This document shows, piece after piece, positions 1 to 10,751 of a stretch of DNA of 64,000 nt. The number at the start of each line of letters is the position of its first letter. Position 1 is the stretch's first letter. The position numbers were made by a program, and so were the translations under genes. The notes below the pieces were generated by a model. The model was not told the DNA's origin, searched no databases, and saw only the letters and a program-made list of their open reading frames with translations. Source of the stretch: Nocardioides salarius (GTDB lineage Bacteria; Actinomycetota; Actinomycetes; Propionibacteriales; Nocardioidaceae); NCBI RefSeq assembly GCF_016907435.1, contig NZ_JAFBBZ010000001.1, positions 1,302,001 through 1,366,000 on the forward strand, written 5' to 3'.

Positions 1-127
1 CGGTGCCACCGTCGGGGGCGGGAGCCGCCGACGAGGTGAGGGTGGCGGTGGGGCCGACCGCGAGTGCGGCGATCCCCATCGAGCCTGCGGCGAGCATCGA
101 CGCACGGCGGGTCTTGGGCTTGTTCAC
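1..127 (-). CDS. Secreted protein, N-terminal fragment (runs off the window)
   Basis: Only the first 42 codons are in the window. A GTG at 127 is preceded by a good ribosome binding site (AGAGGA, about 7 bases upstream). The peptide starts with a basic stretch (NKPKTRR), then a hydrophobic segment (residues 10-25) and an Ala/Pro-rich region. This is the layout of a Sec signal peptide, so the mature protein is probably exported. The part that would show its function lies left of the window, so no family can be named. Confidence 0.6.
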   Translation of the reverse strand, partial: MNKPKTRRASMLAAGSMGIAALAVGPTATLTSSAAPAPDGGT

Positions 128-268
128 GCTGGTCCTCTCGAACGGGCCGGTTGGCAGGTGAACCCTCGCGCCCTCGTGTTACGCGATGAGACAGTTCTTC
201 ACCGCCACGGTGTCCGCCGTGTTAAACCCCGCCGGACCCGGCGAGACCTGGCTCACACGAGCCGCTGA

Positions 269-622
269 TCAGCTCTCGAGGACCACCACGGCCGAGGCGA
301 TCCCGGCGTCGTGGGAGAGCGAGAGGTGCAGGTGCGCCACCCCCAGCTCGTCGGCCCGGGCGCGCACGCTGCCGCGGATCTCGAGCAGCGGTCGGCCCGA
401 CGACTCGTTGACCACCTCGCAGTCGTGCCAGGCCATCCCGACGGGCGCGCCGAGGGCCTTGGCCAGGGCCTCCTTGGCGGCGAAGCGGGCGGCCAGCGAG
501 GCCAGTGGACGCTCGGCCTCGGCCGGGGTGAAGAGCCGCTCGCGCAGCGCCGGGGTGCGCTCCAGCGACTCGGCGAACCGCTCGATGTCGCAGACGTCGA
601 TGCCGACGCCGATCACGGGCAC
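269..622 (-). CDS. acpS: Holo-[acyl-carrier-protein] synthase
   Basis: Transfers 4'-phosphopantetheine from CoA to the serine of apo-acyl carrier protein, switching on fatty acid synthesis in the cytoplasm. The 117-residue length is normal for AcpS. The N-terminal [11 protein letters not shown] motif supplies the metal-binding Asp9, and [13 protein letters not shown] supplies Glu51. The C-terminal HLSLSHD motif is also typical. It starts with GTG at 622, 7 bases after the glmS stop, so the two are almost certainly co-transcribed. The glmS-acpS pairing is common in actinobacteria. Confidence 0.93.
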   Translation of the reverse strand: MPVIGVGIDVCDIERFAESLERTPALRERLFTPAEAERPLASLAARFAAKEALAKALGAPVGMAWHDCEVVNESSGRPLLEIRGSVRARADELGVAHLHLSLSHDAGIASAVVVLES

Positions 623-629
623 GACGCGC

Positions 630-2474
630 TCACTCGACCGTGACGGACTTGGCGAGGTTGCGCGGCTGGTCGACGTCGTGGCCCATCAGGGTGGCCAGCT
701 CGCAGGCGAAGAGCTGCAGCGGCACGACCGCCACCAGCGGCTGCAGCAGCACCGGCACCCGCGGCAGGCTGATCAGCACGTCGGCGTACGACGCGATCGA
801 GGGGTCGCCCTCCTCGGCCAGGCAGATCGTGCGAGCACCCCGGGCGCGGACCTCCTGGATGCCGCTGAGCATCTTGCCGTGCAGCTGGTCACGGCCGCGG
901 GGCGGCACCACGCACAGCACCGGCAGGTCCTGCTCGATCAGCGCGATCGGGCCGTGCTTGAGCTCGCCGGCGGCGAACCCCTCGGCGTGGATGTAGGCCA
1001 GCTCCTTGAGCTTGAGCGCTCCCTCGAGCGCGACCGGGAACCCGGCGTGGCGGCCCAGGAAGAGCACCGAGCGGGTGCCGACGTGGTCGGCGGCCAGCGC
1101 GTAGACGTCGTCGGCGCGCGAGAGCACGGTCTCGATGTGGCCGGGCATCTCCTCGAGCTGGCTCATCACCTCGGCGATCTCGTCGCCGTAGCGGGTGCCC
1201 TTGACCTGCGCGAGGTAGAGCGCGAGCAGGTAGCAGGCCACCAGCTGGGTCAGGAAGCCCTTGGTGGAGGCGACCCCGATCTCGGGGCCGGCGTGGGTGT
1301 AGATGACGGCGTCGGACTCGCGCGGGATCGTCGAGCCGTTGGTGTTGCAGATCGCCAGCACCTTCGAGCGCTGGGTGCGCGCGTGCCGGATCGCCTGCAG
1401 GGTGTCGGCGGTCTCGCCGGACTGGCTGATCGCGACCACCAGCGTGGAGTAGTCGAGGATCGGGTCGCGGTAGCGGAACTCGCTGGACAGCTCGACCTCG
1501 ACGGGGATGCGGCACCAGTGCTCGATGGCGTACTTGGCGACCATGCCGGCGTAGAAGGAGGTGCCGGCCGCGATGATGATGATCTTGTCGACGTCGCGCA
1601 GCTCCTGGTCCGACAGGCGCATCTCGTCGAGGTGCAGCGCCCCCTCCCGCGTACGCCGCCCCAGCAGCGAGTCGGCGACGGCGCGCGGCTGCTCGTGGAT
1701 CTCCTTGCGCATGAACCAGTCGTGGCCGTCCTTCTCGGCCGCGGAGAGGTCCCAGTCGACGTGGTAGGGCCGGCCCTCGGCGGGGGTGCCGTCGAAGCCG
1801 GAGACGCTGACGCCCTCGGGGGTCAGCGTGACGACCTGGTCCTGGTCGAGCTCGAGCGCCTCGCGGGTGTGCTCGATGAAGGCGGCGACGTCGGAGCCGA
1901 GGAAGTTCTCGCCCTCGCCGAGGCCGACCACCAGCGGGCTGTTGCGGCGCGCGGCCACCACCAGGCCGGGGGTCTCGCCGTCGACGGCCACGAGGGTGAA
2001 GGCGCCCTCGAGCCGGCTGCACACCCGCTGCATGGCGGTGGTCAGGTCGACCCCCGAGACCACCTGCAGCTCCAGCAGGTGCGCGACGACCTCGGTGTCG
2101 GTCTCGGAGACCAGCTGGTGGCCGTCGTCCTCGAGGCGCGCGCGCAGGTCGTCGAAGTTCTCGATGATGCCGTTGTGCACGATCGCCACCCGCCCGGTCG
2201 AGCCGGGGTGCGGGTGGGCGTTGACGTCGTTGGGCGCGCCGTGGGTGGCCCAGCGGGTGTGCCCGATGCCTGTCGTCGAGGGCGGCAGCGGGTCGGCGTC
2301 GACGACCTTCTCGAGGTTGGCCAGCTTGCCCGCCTTCTTGCGGGTCACCAGGGTGCCGCCGTCGACCAGGGCGATGCCGGCCGAGTCGTAGCCGCGGTAC
2401 TCCAGGCGCCGCAGCCCCTCGATGACGACCAGCTCGGCGGGGCGCTGCCCGACGTACCCCACGATCCCGCACAT
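630..2474 (-). CDS. glmS: Glutamine--fructose-6-phosphate aminotransferase (isomerizing)
   Basis: Makes glucosamine-6-phosphate from fructose-6-phosphate and glutamine, the first step towards UDP-GlcNAc for peptidoglycan. The start is set at ATG 2474 because the class II glutamine amidotransferase needs Cys directly after Met (MCGIVGYVG). A longer in-frame reading from 2534 would bury this catalytic Cys. Residues 2 to about 225 are the glutaminase domain ([16 protein letters not shown]); two SIS sugar isomerase domains follow ([17 protein letters not shown]), and the protein ends in the usual [11 protein letters not shown]. It is 614 residues long. It diverges from coaA across 68 bp and leads into acpS. 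GlmM, the next enzyme of the pathway, lies 3.6 kb away. Confidence 0.96.
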   Translation of the reverse strand: MCGIVGYVGQRPAELVVIEGLRRLEYRGYDSAGIALVDGGTLVTRKKAGKLANLEKVVDADPLPPSTTGIGHTRWATHGAPNDVNAHPHPGSTGRVAIVHNGIIENFDDLRARLEDDGHQLVSETDTEVVAHLLELQVVSGVDLTTAMQRVCSRLEGAFTLVAVDGETPGLVVAARRNSPLVVGLGEGENFLGSDVAAFIEHTREALELDQDQVVTLTPEGVSVSGFDGTPAEGRPYHVDWDLSAAEKDGHDWFMRKEIHEQPRAVADSLLGRRTREGALHLDEMRLSDQELRDVDKIIIIAAGTSFYAGMVAKYAIEHWCRIPVEVELSSEFRYRDPILDYSTLVVAISQSGETADTLQAIRHARTQRSKVLAICNTNGSTIPRESDAVIYTHAGPEIGVASTKGFLTQLVACYLLALYLAQVKGTRYGDEIAEVMSQLEEMPGHIETVLSRADDVYALAADHVGTRSVLFLGRHAGFPVALEGALKLKELAYIHAEGFAAGELKHGPIALIEQDLPVLCVVPPRGRDQLHGKMLSGIQEVRARGARTICLAEEGDPSIASYADVLISLPRVPVLLQPLVAVVPLQLFACELATLMGHDVDQPRNLAKSVTVE

Positions 2475-2542
2475 GGCCGGTGAGTCTATCGAGGCGCGGA
2501 CCGACCGACGCGCACGGCGCGGCGGCTGCAACAATCGCCGTC

Positions 2543-3535
2543 ATGTCCTCGCCTGGCCGGGGCCACCTCAACGGCGGCCACGACGACAACGGCCGCGAGA
2601 CCTCCCCCTACATCGAGCTCGACCGCTCGGCGTGGGCGGCGCTGGCCGACACCGCGACCGCCGACCCCCTCTCCGAGGAGGAGGTCCACGAGCTCAGCGG
2701 GCTGGGCGACGAGCTCGACCTCGACGAGGTGCGCGAGGTCTACCTGCCGCTCTCGCGGCTGCTGAGCCTGTACGTCGAGTCGGCCGGCGAGCTGCACCGC
2801 AGCCAGGAGGACTTCCTGCACCGCCGCACCCCGCCGCGCACCCCGTTCGTGATCGGGCTGGCCGGCTCGGTGGCGGTCGGCAAGTCGACCACGGCGCGGG
2901 TGCTGCAGCAGATGCTGGCGCACTGGCCCGAGCACCCCAACGTCGCGCTGGTGACCACCGACGGCTTCCTCTACCCCAACGCCGAGCTCGAGCGCCGCGG
3001 CATCCTGCAGCGCAAGGGCTTCCCCGAGTCCTACGACCGGCGCGCGCTGCTGCGCTTCGTGGTCGACATCAAGTCGGGCAAGGACGAGGTCGAGGCGCCG
3101 ACGTACTCGCACCTGGTCTACGACGTGGTGCCCGACGAGAAGGTCGTCATCAAGCGCCCCGACATCGTGATCATCGAGGGCCTCAACGTGCTGCAGCCGC
3201 CCCGCATCCGCGAGGACGGCACCGCCGGGCTGGTGCTCAGCGACTTCTTCGACTTCAGCGTCTACGTCGACGCGGGGCGCGACAAGATCCGCCAGTGGTA
3301 CGTCGACCGGTTCCTGCGGCTGCGCGAGACGGCCTTCCGCGACCCGGGCTCCTACTTCGCCAAGTACGGCGCGCTGAGCCACGACGAGGCGGTCGCGGAG
3401 GCGGAGCGGATCTGGGACACCATCAACGGGCCCAACCTGGTGCAGAACGTGCTCCCGACCCGCTCGCGCGCCACGCTGGTGCTGCGCAAGGACATCGACC
3501 ACTCGGTGCGCTACGTGCGGCTGCGCAAGCTCTGA
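2543..3535 (+). CDS. coaA: Type I pantothenate kinase
   Basis: Phosphorylates pantothenate, the committed and usually feedback-controlled step of CoA synthesis. The P-loop GSVAVGKS is at residues 108-115, followed by the family motifs [17 protein letters not shown] and EGLNVLQ. The ATG at 2543 gives 330 residues with a slightly long, polar N-terminus. An alternative ATG at 2480 would leave only 5 bp to the glmS start and is less likely. It diverges from glmS and converges with the 3540-4247 gene, only 4 bp apart at their stops. CoA made here feeds the acpS reaction encoded next door. Confidence 0.94.
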   Translation: MSSPGRGHLNGGHDDNGRETSPYIELDRSAWAALADTATADPLSEEEVHELSGLGDELDLDEVREVYLPLSRLLSLYVESAGELHRSQEDFLHRRTPPRTPFVIGLAGSVAVGKSTTARVLQQMLAHWPEHPNVALVTTDGFLYPNAELERRGILQRKGFPESYDRRALLRFVVDIKSGKDEVEAPTYSHLVYDVVPDEKVVIKRPDIVIIEGLNVLQPPRIREDGTAGLVLSDFFDFSVYVDAGRDKIRQWYVDRFLRLRETAFRDPGSYFAKYGALSHDEAVAEAERIWDTINGPNLVQNVLPTRSRATLVLRKDIDHSVRYVRLRKL

Positions 3536-3539
3536 ATCC

Positions 3540-4247
3540 TCAGCGGCCGGTCGGTCGCAGGCTCGCCAGCAGCCGCTCGGCGTCCGCGTCGTCGAGCGCG
3601 TCGGGCACGCCGAGGTCGCGCACCAGCACCACGCTCGAGGTCCAGCCACCGGTCTCGAGGCTGACCACGCTGGCCCGCACCCGGGCCGCCTCGCAGGCGC
3701 TGGGATCGGTGATCCGCAGGCCGACGTCGGTGCGCACGGCCCTCGACCCGTCGTCGAGCTCGACCTCGCGGGTGCGCAGCGCACCGGCCTCGTGGGTGGT
3801 GGCGGTGCGGTCGTCGTGGGCCAGCGCGTCGCGCCACTGCCGGGCCAGCACCCGGCTGGTGCGCCGTGCCGGCAGCCGCGAGGGCCGACCGAAGCCGGCG
3901 AAGGCCCGGTTCGAGGCGCCCTGCCCCGCCGCGCAGGCGCCGTCGCGGAAGACGGCCGCGCCGTCGAGGCCGGCGCGGATGCGGCCCTCGGCGTCGGTGT
4001 AGAAGATCGAGGTGCCACGCGGGCGCAGCGTCCACCCGTCGCCGACCTCGAAGACGGCCGCGTCGTGCTCACCGCCGGTGACGACCTGCGCCCCGCCGGC
4101 CGCCCGGTCCGCGCGCGAGAGGGCCCGGTCGCCGAGCCGACCGGCCCAGCCGGCCGCGACCACCCCGCTGGTCACCAGCACCAGCGCGGTCGTGACCGCC
4201 GCGAGCACCAGCAGCGACGCCGGCGGGCGGTCGGTGCGGGTGGGCAT
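3540..4247 (-). CDS. Membrane-anchored hypothetical protein
   Basis: Family not recognised. The 235-residue product has one hydrophobic segment near the N-terminus (about residues 10-33), followed by a soluble domain. It should be anchored with its bulk outside the membrane. The domain carries a few cysteines (around GACAAGQG and PSACEAA) that could form a disulfide outside the cell. It ends 4 bp from the coaA stop in convergent orientation and starts 69 bp beyond the end of the ABC permease gene on the same strand, so it could be a tail of that operon. No function is proposed. Confidence 0.6.
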   Translation of the reverse strand: MPTRTDRPPASLLVLAAVTTALVLVTSGVVAAGWAGRLGDRALSRADRAAGGAQVVTGGEHDAAVFEVGDGWTLRPRGTSIFYTDAEGRIRAGLDGAAVFRDGACAAGQGASNRAFAGFGRPSRLPARRTSRVLARQWRDALAHDDRTATTHEAGALRTREVELDDGSRAVRTDVGLRITDPSACEAARVRASVVSLETGGWTSSVVLVRDLGVPDALDDADAERLLASLRPTGR

Positions 4248-4316
4248 GGCTGACGACTACCCGGGGCGGCCCGGTCGCACACCCGGCGAGCGCGGCGGCT
4301 GTGGAGAGGCTCCCGC

Positions 4317-5117
4317 TCAGACGTCGCTGGAGCGGGCCCGCCACCAGCCCACGAGCGCCAGCGCGGCGACGTACGCCACGAGCACCAGGGCGCCGCCCCA
4401 GCGCGGCAGCAGGTCGCCGCCGCCGAAGCCGCTGAAGAGGCTGGCGCCGACCAGGGCGTCGGCCGCGGCGCCCGGCAGGTACGCCGCCACCCCCGCGACC
4501 GGCTCGAAGGCGCCCAGCGCGACCCGGGCGACCGGCTCGACGAACTGGGTGAAGGCCAGCACCACCACGATCGCCGCGACCTGGTTGGTCAGCACCGCAC
4601 CGAAGGCGGCGCCGAGCACGGCCCACAGCGCGGTGACCACGACGCCGAGCAGCAAGGTCTGCCAGACCCGGCCGCTGTCGAGGTAGGCGCCGTCGCCCTG
4701 CCAGGCCAGCACGGGCGCGGCGGTGGCGACCAGGCCGAGGGTGCCGACCACGCCGAGGAGCAGCCCGACGGGCACGGTGCCGAGCAGCTTGGCCACCAGC
4801 ACCACGCCGCGACGCGGCTCGGCGAGGTAGGTCTGCTCGATGGTGCGGTGCCGGTGCTCGGTGGTCACGGCCAGGGTGCCGACGACCAGCGGGAAGACGT
4901 AGCCGATCGCGTTGATCACGCCGTACGTCGACAGCGCCGCGTCGATGCCGCCCAGCTGGGGCGAGCCCTCGCCGGGCGGGGTGACGGTGGCGCTGAGGGC
5001 CAGCACCCCGCCGATGAACGCGAGGTAGGCGGCCATCGCGAGGGCCAGGATCCACCACATGCGGGTGCTGACGAGCTTGCGGTGCTCGGCGACCAGGGCG
5101 GCACGCATCCGGCTCAT
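4317..5117 (-). CDS. ABC-2 type transporter permease
   Basis: Membrane subunit of an ABC exporter, 266 residues. It opens with the sequence typical of ABC-2 permeases (LVAEHRKLVSTRMWW) and contains about six hydrophobic stretches. A TTEHRHRTIEQTYL segment after the second helix resembles the cytoplasmic coupling region of this family. Its ATG at 5117 overlaps the stop of the upstream ATPase gene in ATGA, a sign of translational coupling and of a shared complex. The substrate cannot be read from sequence; relatives move antibiotics, lipids or peptides. Confidence 0.85.
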   Translation of the reverse strand: MSRMRAALVAEHRKLVSTRMWWILALAMAAYLAFIGGVLALSATVTPPGEGSPQLGGIDAALSTYGVINAIGYVFPLVVGTLAVTTEHRHRTIEQTYLAEPRRGVVLVAKLLGTVPVGLLLGVVGTLGLVATAAPVLAWQGDGAYLDSGRVWQTLLLGVVVTALWAVLGAAFGAVLTNQVAAIVVVLAFTQFVEPVARVALGAFEPVAGVAAYLPGAAADALVGASLFSGFGGGDLLPRWGGALVLVAYVAALALVGWWRARSSDV

Positions 5118-6073
5118 GCCACGACCTCCTGCTGCTGGTCCTGCTGGCGCTGGTCCTGGTGCTGGTCCTGGCGCTGGGCGGTCTCGACCAGGTGGAAGAA
5201 GACGTCCTCGAGGTCGGTGCCCTGCGAGGCGAGCTGGTGCAGCTCGAGGCCGGCGGCGTGCGCGGCGGCGCCGACCCGGGCGGCGTCGACCCCCTCGACC
5301 AGCACCCCCGTGGCGCCGCGCGGGGCGGGCGAGGTGGCCCAGCCCTGCTCGGCGACCAGGGCGGTGAGCCGGTCGGGAGCGGGCGACTCGACGTAGGTGC
5401 GGGGCTCGGCCAGCTCGGCGAGGCCCGCCAACGAGGAGGCGTGCACCAGGCGGCCCTGCGCGATCACGACGACGTCGTCGACGGTGTGCTGCACCTCGCC
5501 GAGCACGTGGCTGGAGACCAGGACGGTGCGGCCCTCGCCGGCCAGGTGGCGCAGCATCCCGCGCAGCCACTTGATGCCCTCGGGGTCCAGGCCGTTGGCG
5601 GGCTCGTCGAGCACCAGCACGGGCGGGTCGGCCAGCAGGGCGGTGGCCAGGCCGAGGCGCTGGCGCATGCCGAGCGAGAAGCCGCCGACGCGGCGCTCGG
5701 CGCTCTGGTCGAGCCCGACCATCGCCAGGACCTCGCGGCAGCGGGCCCGGGTGGCGCCGACCTGGGGCGCCCACGCCTCGAGGTGGCCGCGGGCGGTGCG
5801 GCCGGGGTGGAAGCCCGGCTCGAGCGCGGCGCCCACGACGGCGCCCGGCACGGGCAGCTCGGCGTAGGGCCGGTCCCCCACCAGCGCCCGGCCGGTGGTG
5901 GGCCGGGTCAGGCCCAGCAGCATCCGCAGCGTGGTGGTCTTGCCCGAGCCGTTGGGGCCCAGGAACCCGGTCACCCGGCCCGGCGCGACGGTGAAGGAGA
6001 GGTCCTGCACCGCCTGCACCGCACCGAACCTCTTGCCCAGTCCCTCCAGGACCAGCGGTGGCGCGTCGATCAT
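5114..6073 (-). CDS. ABC transporter ATP-binding protein
   Basis: Nucleotide-binding subunit partnering the permease at 4317-5117. It shows the Walker A GPNGSGKTT, the signature FSLGMRQRLGL, the Walker B VLVLDEPANGLDP and the switch SSHVLGEV, the pattern of drug- and lantibiotic-type exporters. The last 20 or so residues form an odd Gln/Asp-rich tail (repeats of QDQ and RQQ) encoded by a short DNA repeat (about 5125-5178), which relatives would not be expected to share. It lies 55 bp downstream of glmM on the same strand and may be read from that operon. Confidence 0.9.
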   Translation of the reverse strand: MIDAPPLVLEGLGKRFGAVQAVQDLSFTVAPGRVTGFLGPNGSGKTTTLRMLLGLTRPTTGRALVGDRPYAELPVPGAVVGAALEPGFHPGRTARGHLEAWAPQVGATRARCREVLAMVGLDQSAERRVGGFSLGMRQRLGLATALLADPPVLVLDEPANGLDPEGIKWLRGMLRHLAGEGRTVLVSSHVLGEVQHTVDDVVVIAQGRLVHASSLAGLAELAEPRTYVESPAPDRLTALVAEQGWATSPAPRGATGVLVEGVDAARVGAAAHAAGLELHQLASQGTDLEDVFFHLVETAQRQDQHQDQRQQDQQQEVVA

Positions 6074-6128
6074 GGGCCCACCTTTCCAGACGGGGTCCCT
6101 AGGTGCCCGCGGGGGTGTCGGCGGCGGC

Positions 6129-7502
6129 TCAGGCCAGCGAGAGCCGCTCGCGCACCACGGTGGCGAGGCGGTCGGCGGCGTCCTGCGCGAGCTCGAGGGA
6201 GGGCGCCTCGACCATCACCCGCACCAGTGACTCGGTGCCCGAGGCGCGCAGCAGCACCCGTCCGGAGCCGGCCATCGCGGCCTCCTCCTCGGCGACGGCG
6301 GCGGCGAGCACCTCGTCGTCGGTGCGGTGCTTGTCGACGTCGGCCACGTTGACCAGCACCTGCGGCAGGCGGGTCATCACGCCGGCCAGGTCGGCGAGCG
6401 AGCGGCCGGTGGCGGCCATCCGGGCGGCCACGTGCAGCGTCGAGAGGAGCCCGTCGCCGGTGGTGGCGTGCCGGCTCATGATCACGTGGCCCGACTGCTC
6501 GCCGCCGAGCACGAAGCCCTGGGCGCGCATCTGCTCGAGCACGTAGCGGTCGCCGACCTTGGTGGTGGCCACGGTGATGCCGGCCGCCTCCATCGCCTGC
6601 ACGAACCCCAGGTTGCTCATCACGGTCGCCACGACCGTGTCGTCGACCAGCGAGCCGGCCTCGCGACCGGCCAGCGCCAGGATCGCCAGCACCTGGTCGC
6701 CGTCGACCACGTCGCCGGCCGCGTCGACGGCCAGCATCCGGTCGGCGTCGCCGTCGAGGGCGAAGCCGGCGTCGGCGCCGTGCTCGAGCACCGCCTTGCG
6801 CAGCGGCTCGAGGTGCGTGGAGCCGCAGCCGTCGTTGATGTTGAGCCCGTCGGGGCTGGCGTGGATCGCGACCACGGTGGCGCCGGCGGCCTCGAGCGCA
6901 CGCGGCCCGGCGTCGTACGCCGCACCCTCGGCGCAGTCGAGCACCAGCCGCAGCCCGGCCAGCGGGCGCGCCCCGTCGCCGGCCGGCAGCGTGGAGACCA
7001 GGTGGTCGGCGTAGCGCTGCGCGGCCTCGGGGTGCTGGCGCACCCGCCCGACCGCGGCGCCGGTGGGCAGCGGCTCGTCGGAGTGCAGGCGCGCCTCGAT
7101 CTGCTCCTCGAGCGCGTCGTCGAGCTTGAGCCCGCCGCGGGCGAAGAACTTGATGCCGTTGTCGGGCATCGGGTTGTGCGAGGCGGAGATCATCACGCCC
7201 AGGTCGGCGCCCAGGGCGTCGGTCAGGTGCGCGACCCCGGGGGTCGGCAGCACGCCGACGAGGTCGACGTCGACCCCGGCGGAGGCCAGCCCGGCCACGA
7301 CCGCGGCCTCGAGGAACTCCCCGGAGATGCGGGTGTCGCGACCCACGACGGCCCGGGGCCGGTGGCCCTCGAACTCGCCGGCGTCGCCCAGCACGCGCGC
7401 CGCGGCAACGGAAAGGTCCAGGGCCAGGCCAGCGGTGAGGACACCGTTGGCCCGACCCCGGACCCCGTCCGTGCCGAAGAGGCGTGTCACAGAAGTGCTC
7501 AC
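6129..7502 (-). CDS. glmM: Phosphoglucosamine mutase
   Basis: Converts glucosamine-6-phosphate to glucosamine-1-phosphate for UDP-GlcNAc and peptidoglycan synthesis. The N-terminal LFGTDGVRG is diagnostic. The active-site loop ISASHNP carries the serine that is phosphorylated in this family (Ser108 here), and the metal loop DGDADR and the substrate loop GGEQSGH are intact. It has 457 residues, close to the usual 445-450. It starts at GTG 7502, 13 bp after the rpsI stop, and so forms the end of the rplM-rpsI-glmM transcription unit seen widely in actinobacteria. Confidence 0.96.
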   Translation of the reverse strand: MSTSVTRLFGTDGVRGRANGVLTAGLALDLSVAAARVLGDAGEFEGHRPRAVVGRDTRISGEFLEAAVVAGLASAGVDVDLVGVLPTPGVAHLTDALGADLGVMISASHNPMPDNGIKFFARGGLKLDDALEEQIEARLHSDEPLPTGAAVGRVRQHPEAAQRYADHLVSTLPAGDGARPLAGLRLVLDCAEGAAYDAGPRALEAAGATVVAIHASPDGLNINDGCGSTHLEPLRKAVLEHGADAGFALDGDADRMLAVDAAGDVVDGDQVLAILALAGREAGSLVDDTVVATVMSNLGFVQAMEAAGITVATTKVGDRYVLEQMRAQGFVLGGEQSGHVIMSRHATTGDGLLSTLHVAARMAATGRSLADLAGVMTRLPQVLVNVADVDKHRTDDEVLAAAVAEEEAAMAGSGRVLLRASGTESLVRVMVEAPSLELAQDAADRLATVVRERLSLA

Positions 7503-7515
7503 GCGCCCTCGTTGA

Positions 7516-8028
7516 TCAGCGCTTGCTGAACTGCGGCGCCTTGCGCGCCTTCTTCAGACCGGCCTTCTTGCGCTCGATGACGCGGGCGTCACGAGTCAGC
7601 AGACCGTCCTTCTTCAGCGTCGCGCGGTTGGCGTCGACGTCGATGGCGTTGAGCGCACGGGCCACGCCCAGGCGCAGCGCGCCGGCCTGGCCGGTGATGC
7701 CGCCGCCGTGGATGCGGGCGATGACGTCGAAGCGGCCCTCGAGCTGCAGCGCAGCGAAGGGCTCGTTGACGACCTGCTGGTGCAGCTTGTTGGGGAAGTA
7801 GGAGTCCAGGGTGCGACCGTTGACGGTCCACACGCCGGTGCCCGGGACGATGCGCACGCGGGCCACGGCCTCCTTGCGACGGCCGGTGGCCGCGCCGGGG
7901 GCGATGGTCGCGGGACGCTCGGCGACAGCCTCGGCGCTCGGGGCGCTCTCGGAGCTGTAGGCGACGCCCTGCTCGTCGGGGGTGAAGGTCTCCTCGACCT
8001 CGGTCACGTTCTCGGTGGTCTCAGCCAC
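7516..8028 (-). CDS. rpsI: 30S ribosomal protein S9
   Basis: Small-subunit ribosomal protein. Residues from about 45 onward are the conserved S9 body ([34 protein letters not shown]) ending in [12 protein letters not shown], whose basic tail reaches the P-site tRNA. The acidic N-terminal extension of about 40 residues is typical of actinobacterial S9. The start is placed at GTG 8028 because a GAGGAA ribosome binding site sits 5-6 bases upstream; an in-frame GTG at 8040 would overlap that site. The stop of rplM is 35 bp upstream. Confidence 0.96.
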   Translation of the reverse strand: MAETTENVTEVEETFTPDEQGVAYSSESAPSAEAVAERPATIAPGAATGRRKEAVARVRIVPGTGVWTVNGRTLDSYFPNKLHQQVVNEPFAALQLEGRFDVIARIHGGGITGQAGALRLGVARALNAIDVDANRATLKKDGLLTRDARVIERKKAGLKKARKAPQFSKR

Positions 8029-8063
8029 GATGTTCCTCACTCAGTCTTTCTCGACGACGACGA

Positions 8064-8507
8064 TTACTGGGAGATCTGGCTGATCTCGAACGGAGCGGCC
8101 TGCTGGGCCTGGTGCGGGTGCGTGGGACCCGAGTACACCTTGAGCTTCTTCAGGATCTGGCGGCCCAGCTTGTTCTTGGGGAGCATGCCCCACACGGCCA
8201 TCTCGATCGCACGGCGAGCGTCCTTCTCGAGGACCTCGCCGATCGGCGTCGCGGACAGACCACCGGGGAAGCCGGAGTGGCGGTAGGCCATCTTCTTGGT
8301 CGCCTTGTCGCCCGAGAGCGACACCTTCTCGGCGTTGATGATGATGACGAAGTCACCACCGTCGACGTGCGGGGCGAAGGTCGGCTTGTGCTTGCCACGG
8401 ATGAGCGTGGCGGCCTGGACGGCCAGGCGGCCCAGGCGGATGTCGGTGGCGTCGATGACGTGCCACTCGCGCTGGATGTCCCCAGGCTTCGGGCTGAAGG
8501 TACGCAC
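8064..8507 (-). CDS. rplM: 50S ribosomal protein L13
   Basis: Large-subunit ribosomal protein, an early assembly protein on 23S rRNA. From GTG 8507 the product begins [10 protein letters not shown] and has 147 residues, the family length. [40 protein letters not shown] and the [13 protein letters not shown] motif are all present. A much longer open frame extends upstream, but it has no L13 character. First gene of the rplM-rpsI-glmM unit, divergent from citrate synthase. Confidence 0.96.
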   Translation of the reverse strand: MRTFSPKPGDIQREWHVIDATDIRLGRLAVQAATLIRGKHKPTFAPHVDGGDFVIIINAEKVSLSGDKATKKMAYRHSGFPGGLSATPIGEVLEKDARRAIEMAVWGMLPKNKLGRQILKKLKVYSGPTHPHQAQQAAPFEISQISQ

Positions 8508-8799
8508 GGCTGATCTACTCTCTTCGTTCGTTGGTCCCCGGTCGAGCGTCTCGACGGGGTGGTGGAGCACGGCCTCTGACGAACACGGCCCGGTTCGCAC
8601 CGACCAGCCCCGGACCACGGATGGTCTGGGTGGGGCTCGGCTCACGTCCGGATCAGCACCTCGACGAGGAGTCGGGGCGCGGCAGGGGTCGCGACCGGCA
8701 AGACTACGGCTGCGCGCGGCGTACGACCAAATGCGGGCCCGCCCGGTCCGCGGACGCCGGGTTAACGCTCGCCGAGGACGCGGGCTAGAGTCGCGAAGC
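8508..8799. promoter_or_regulatory. Divergent promoter region between rplM and gltA
   Basis: A 292-bp stretch without a gene. It must hold the promoters for the ribosomal operon on one side and citrate synthase on the other. I could not pick out unambiguous -35/-10 boxes on either strand. The open frames crossing it are GC-driven extensions of the flanking genes. No RNA gene or long inverted repeat was seen. Confidence 0.5.
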
Positions 8800-10079
<1,280 letters not shown>

Positions 10080-10089
<10 letters not shown>

Positions 10090-10736
10090 GCCCCACGCAC
10101 GGTCCTGACACGACCCCGGTCCCCCGCGTGGGGGCCGGGGTCGTGTGGGACCTGGGCAACGTCCTCGTCGACTGGGACGCCTCCCGCGCGATCGCCGCAG
10201 GGGTCGGCGAGGCGGAGGCGGCGCGCTTCCTGGCCGCCGACGACTTCGACTTCCGCGCCTACAACCACGGCCCCGACTCCGGGCTCGACTGGGACGCCGC
10301 CGAGGCCGAGGTGGCGCGCAGCCACCCGCACTGGCTCGCGCACTGCCGGGCCTACCGGGCGCACTTCCCCGCCTCGCTGGTCGGCGAGGTGCCCGGCACC
10401 GCCGACCTGGTGCGCGCCCTGCACGCCGCCGGCGTGCCGCAGTGGGGGCTGACCAACTGGTCGCACGAGCTCTACCCGCACGCCCCACGGATGTTCGACG
10501 TGCTCGCGCTGCTCGACGACGTCGTCGTCTCCGGCACCGAGGGCCTGGCCAAGCCCGACCCGCGCGTCTACGAGCTGCTGGTCCCGCGCACCGGCCGCCC
10601 CCTGGCCGGCCTGGTCTTCGTCGACGACCGCCCCGACAACGTCGAGGCCGCCCGCGCCCTGGGCATGGCCGGCCTGGTCTTCACCGGCGCCGACGCCCTG
10701 CGCGCCGACCTGCGGGGCCTGGGCCTGCCCGTCTGA
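10080..10736 (+). CDS. HAD family hydrolase (probable phosphatase)
   Basis: Haloacid dehalogenase superfamily protein. Motif I is VVWDLGNVLVDWD (nucleophile Asp in D-L-G-N), motif II is the LTNWS threonine/serine region, the lysine of motif III is in EGLAKPDPRVY, and the acidic pair is in VFVDDRPDNV. It resembles the YihX-type sugar phosphatases. The start is uncertain. The frame opens at GTG 10080, overlapping the end of gltA, but codons 10-22 run through the gltA terminator hairpin. Starts at GTG 10128 or GTG 10143 would avoid most of this. The substrate is unknown. Confidence 0.75.
10108..10146 (+). terminator. Strong hairpin after gltA
   Basis: A 17-bp stem (10108-10124 with 10130-10146), interrupted only by one G-T wobble, closes a 5-base loop. 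It begins 19 bp after the gltA stop. There is no T run, as usual for terminators in this high-GC genome. It overlaps the proposed N-terminus of the HAD gene, so it either ends gltA transcription before that gene or controls its translation. Confidence 0.75.
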
Positions 10737-10751
10737 GGCCGCGGCGCGCCG

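Noticed and set aside
186-2483. Long open frame on the plus strand opposite glmS (about 765 codons)
   Set aside because: It is a mirror of glmS in GC-rich DNA, rich in Arg/Gly/Val/Asp with no domain; glmS on the other strand has full family motifs.
3900-3930. tRNA T-arm-like sequence (GGTTCGA)
   Set aside because: It is within a coding gene, with no acceptor stem or CCA context; no tRNA was found elsewhere either.
10130-10146. Ribosome binding site GGGGCCGGGG for a GTG start at 10143
   Set aside because: The G-rich stretch is the right arm of the gltA terminator, so it cannot be used as evidence for the start by itself.
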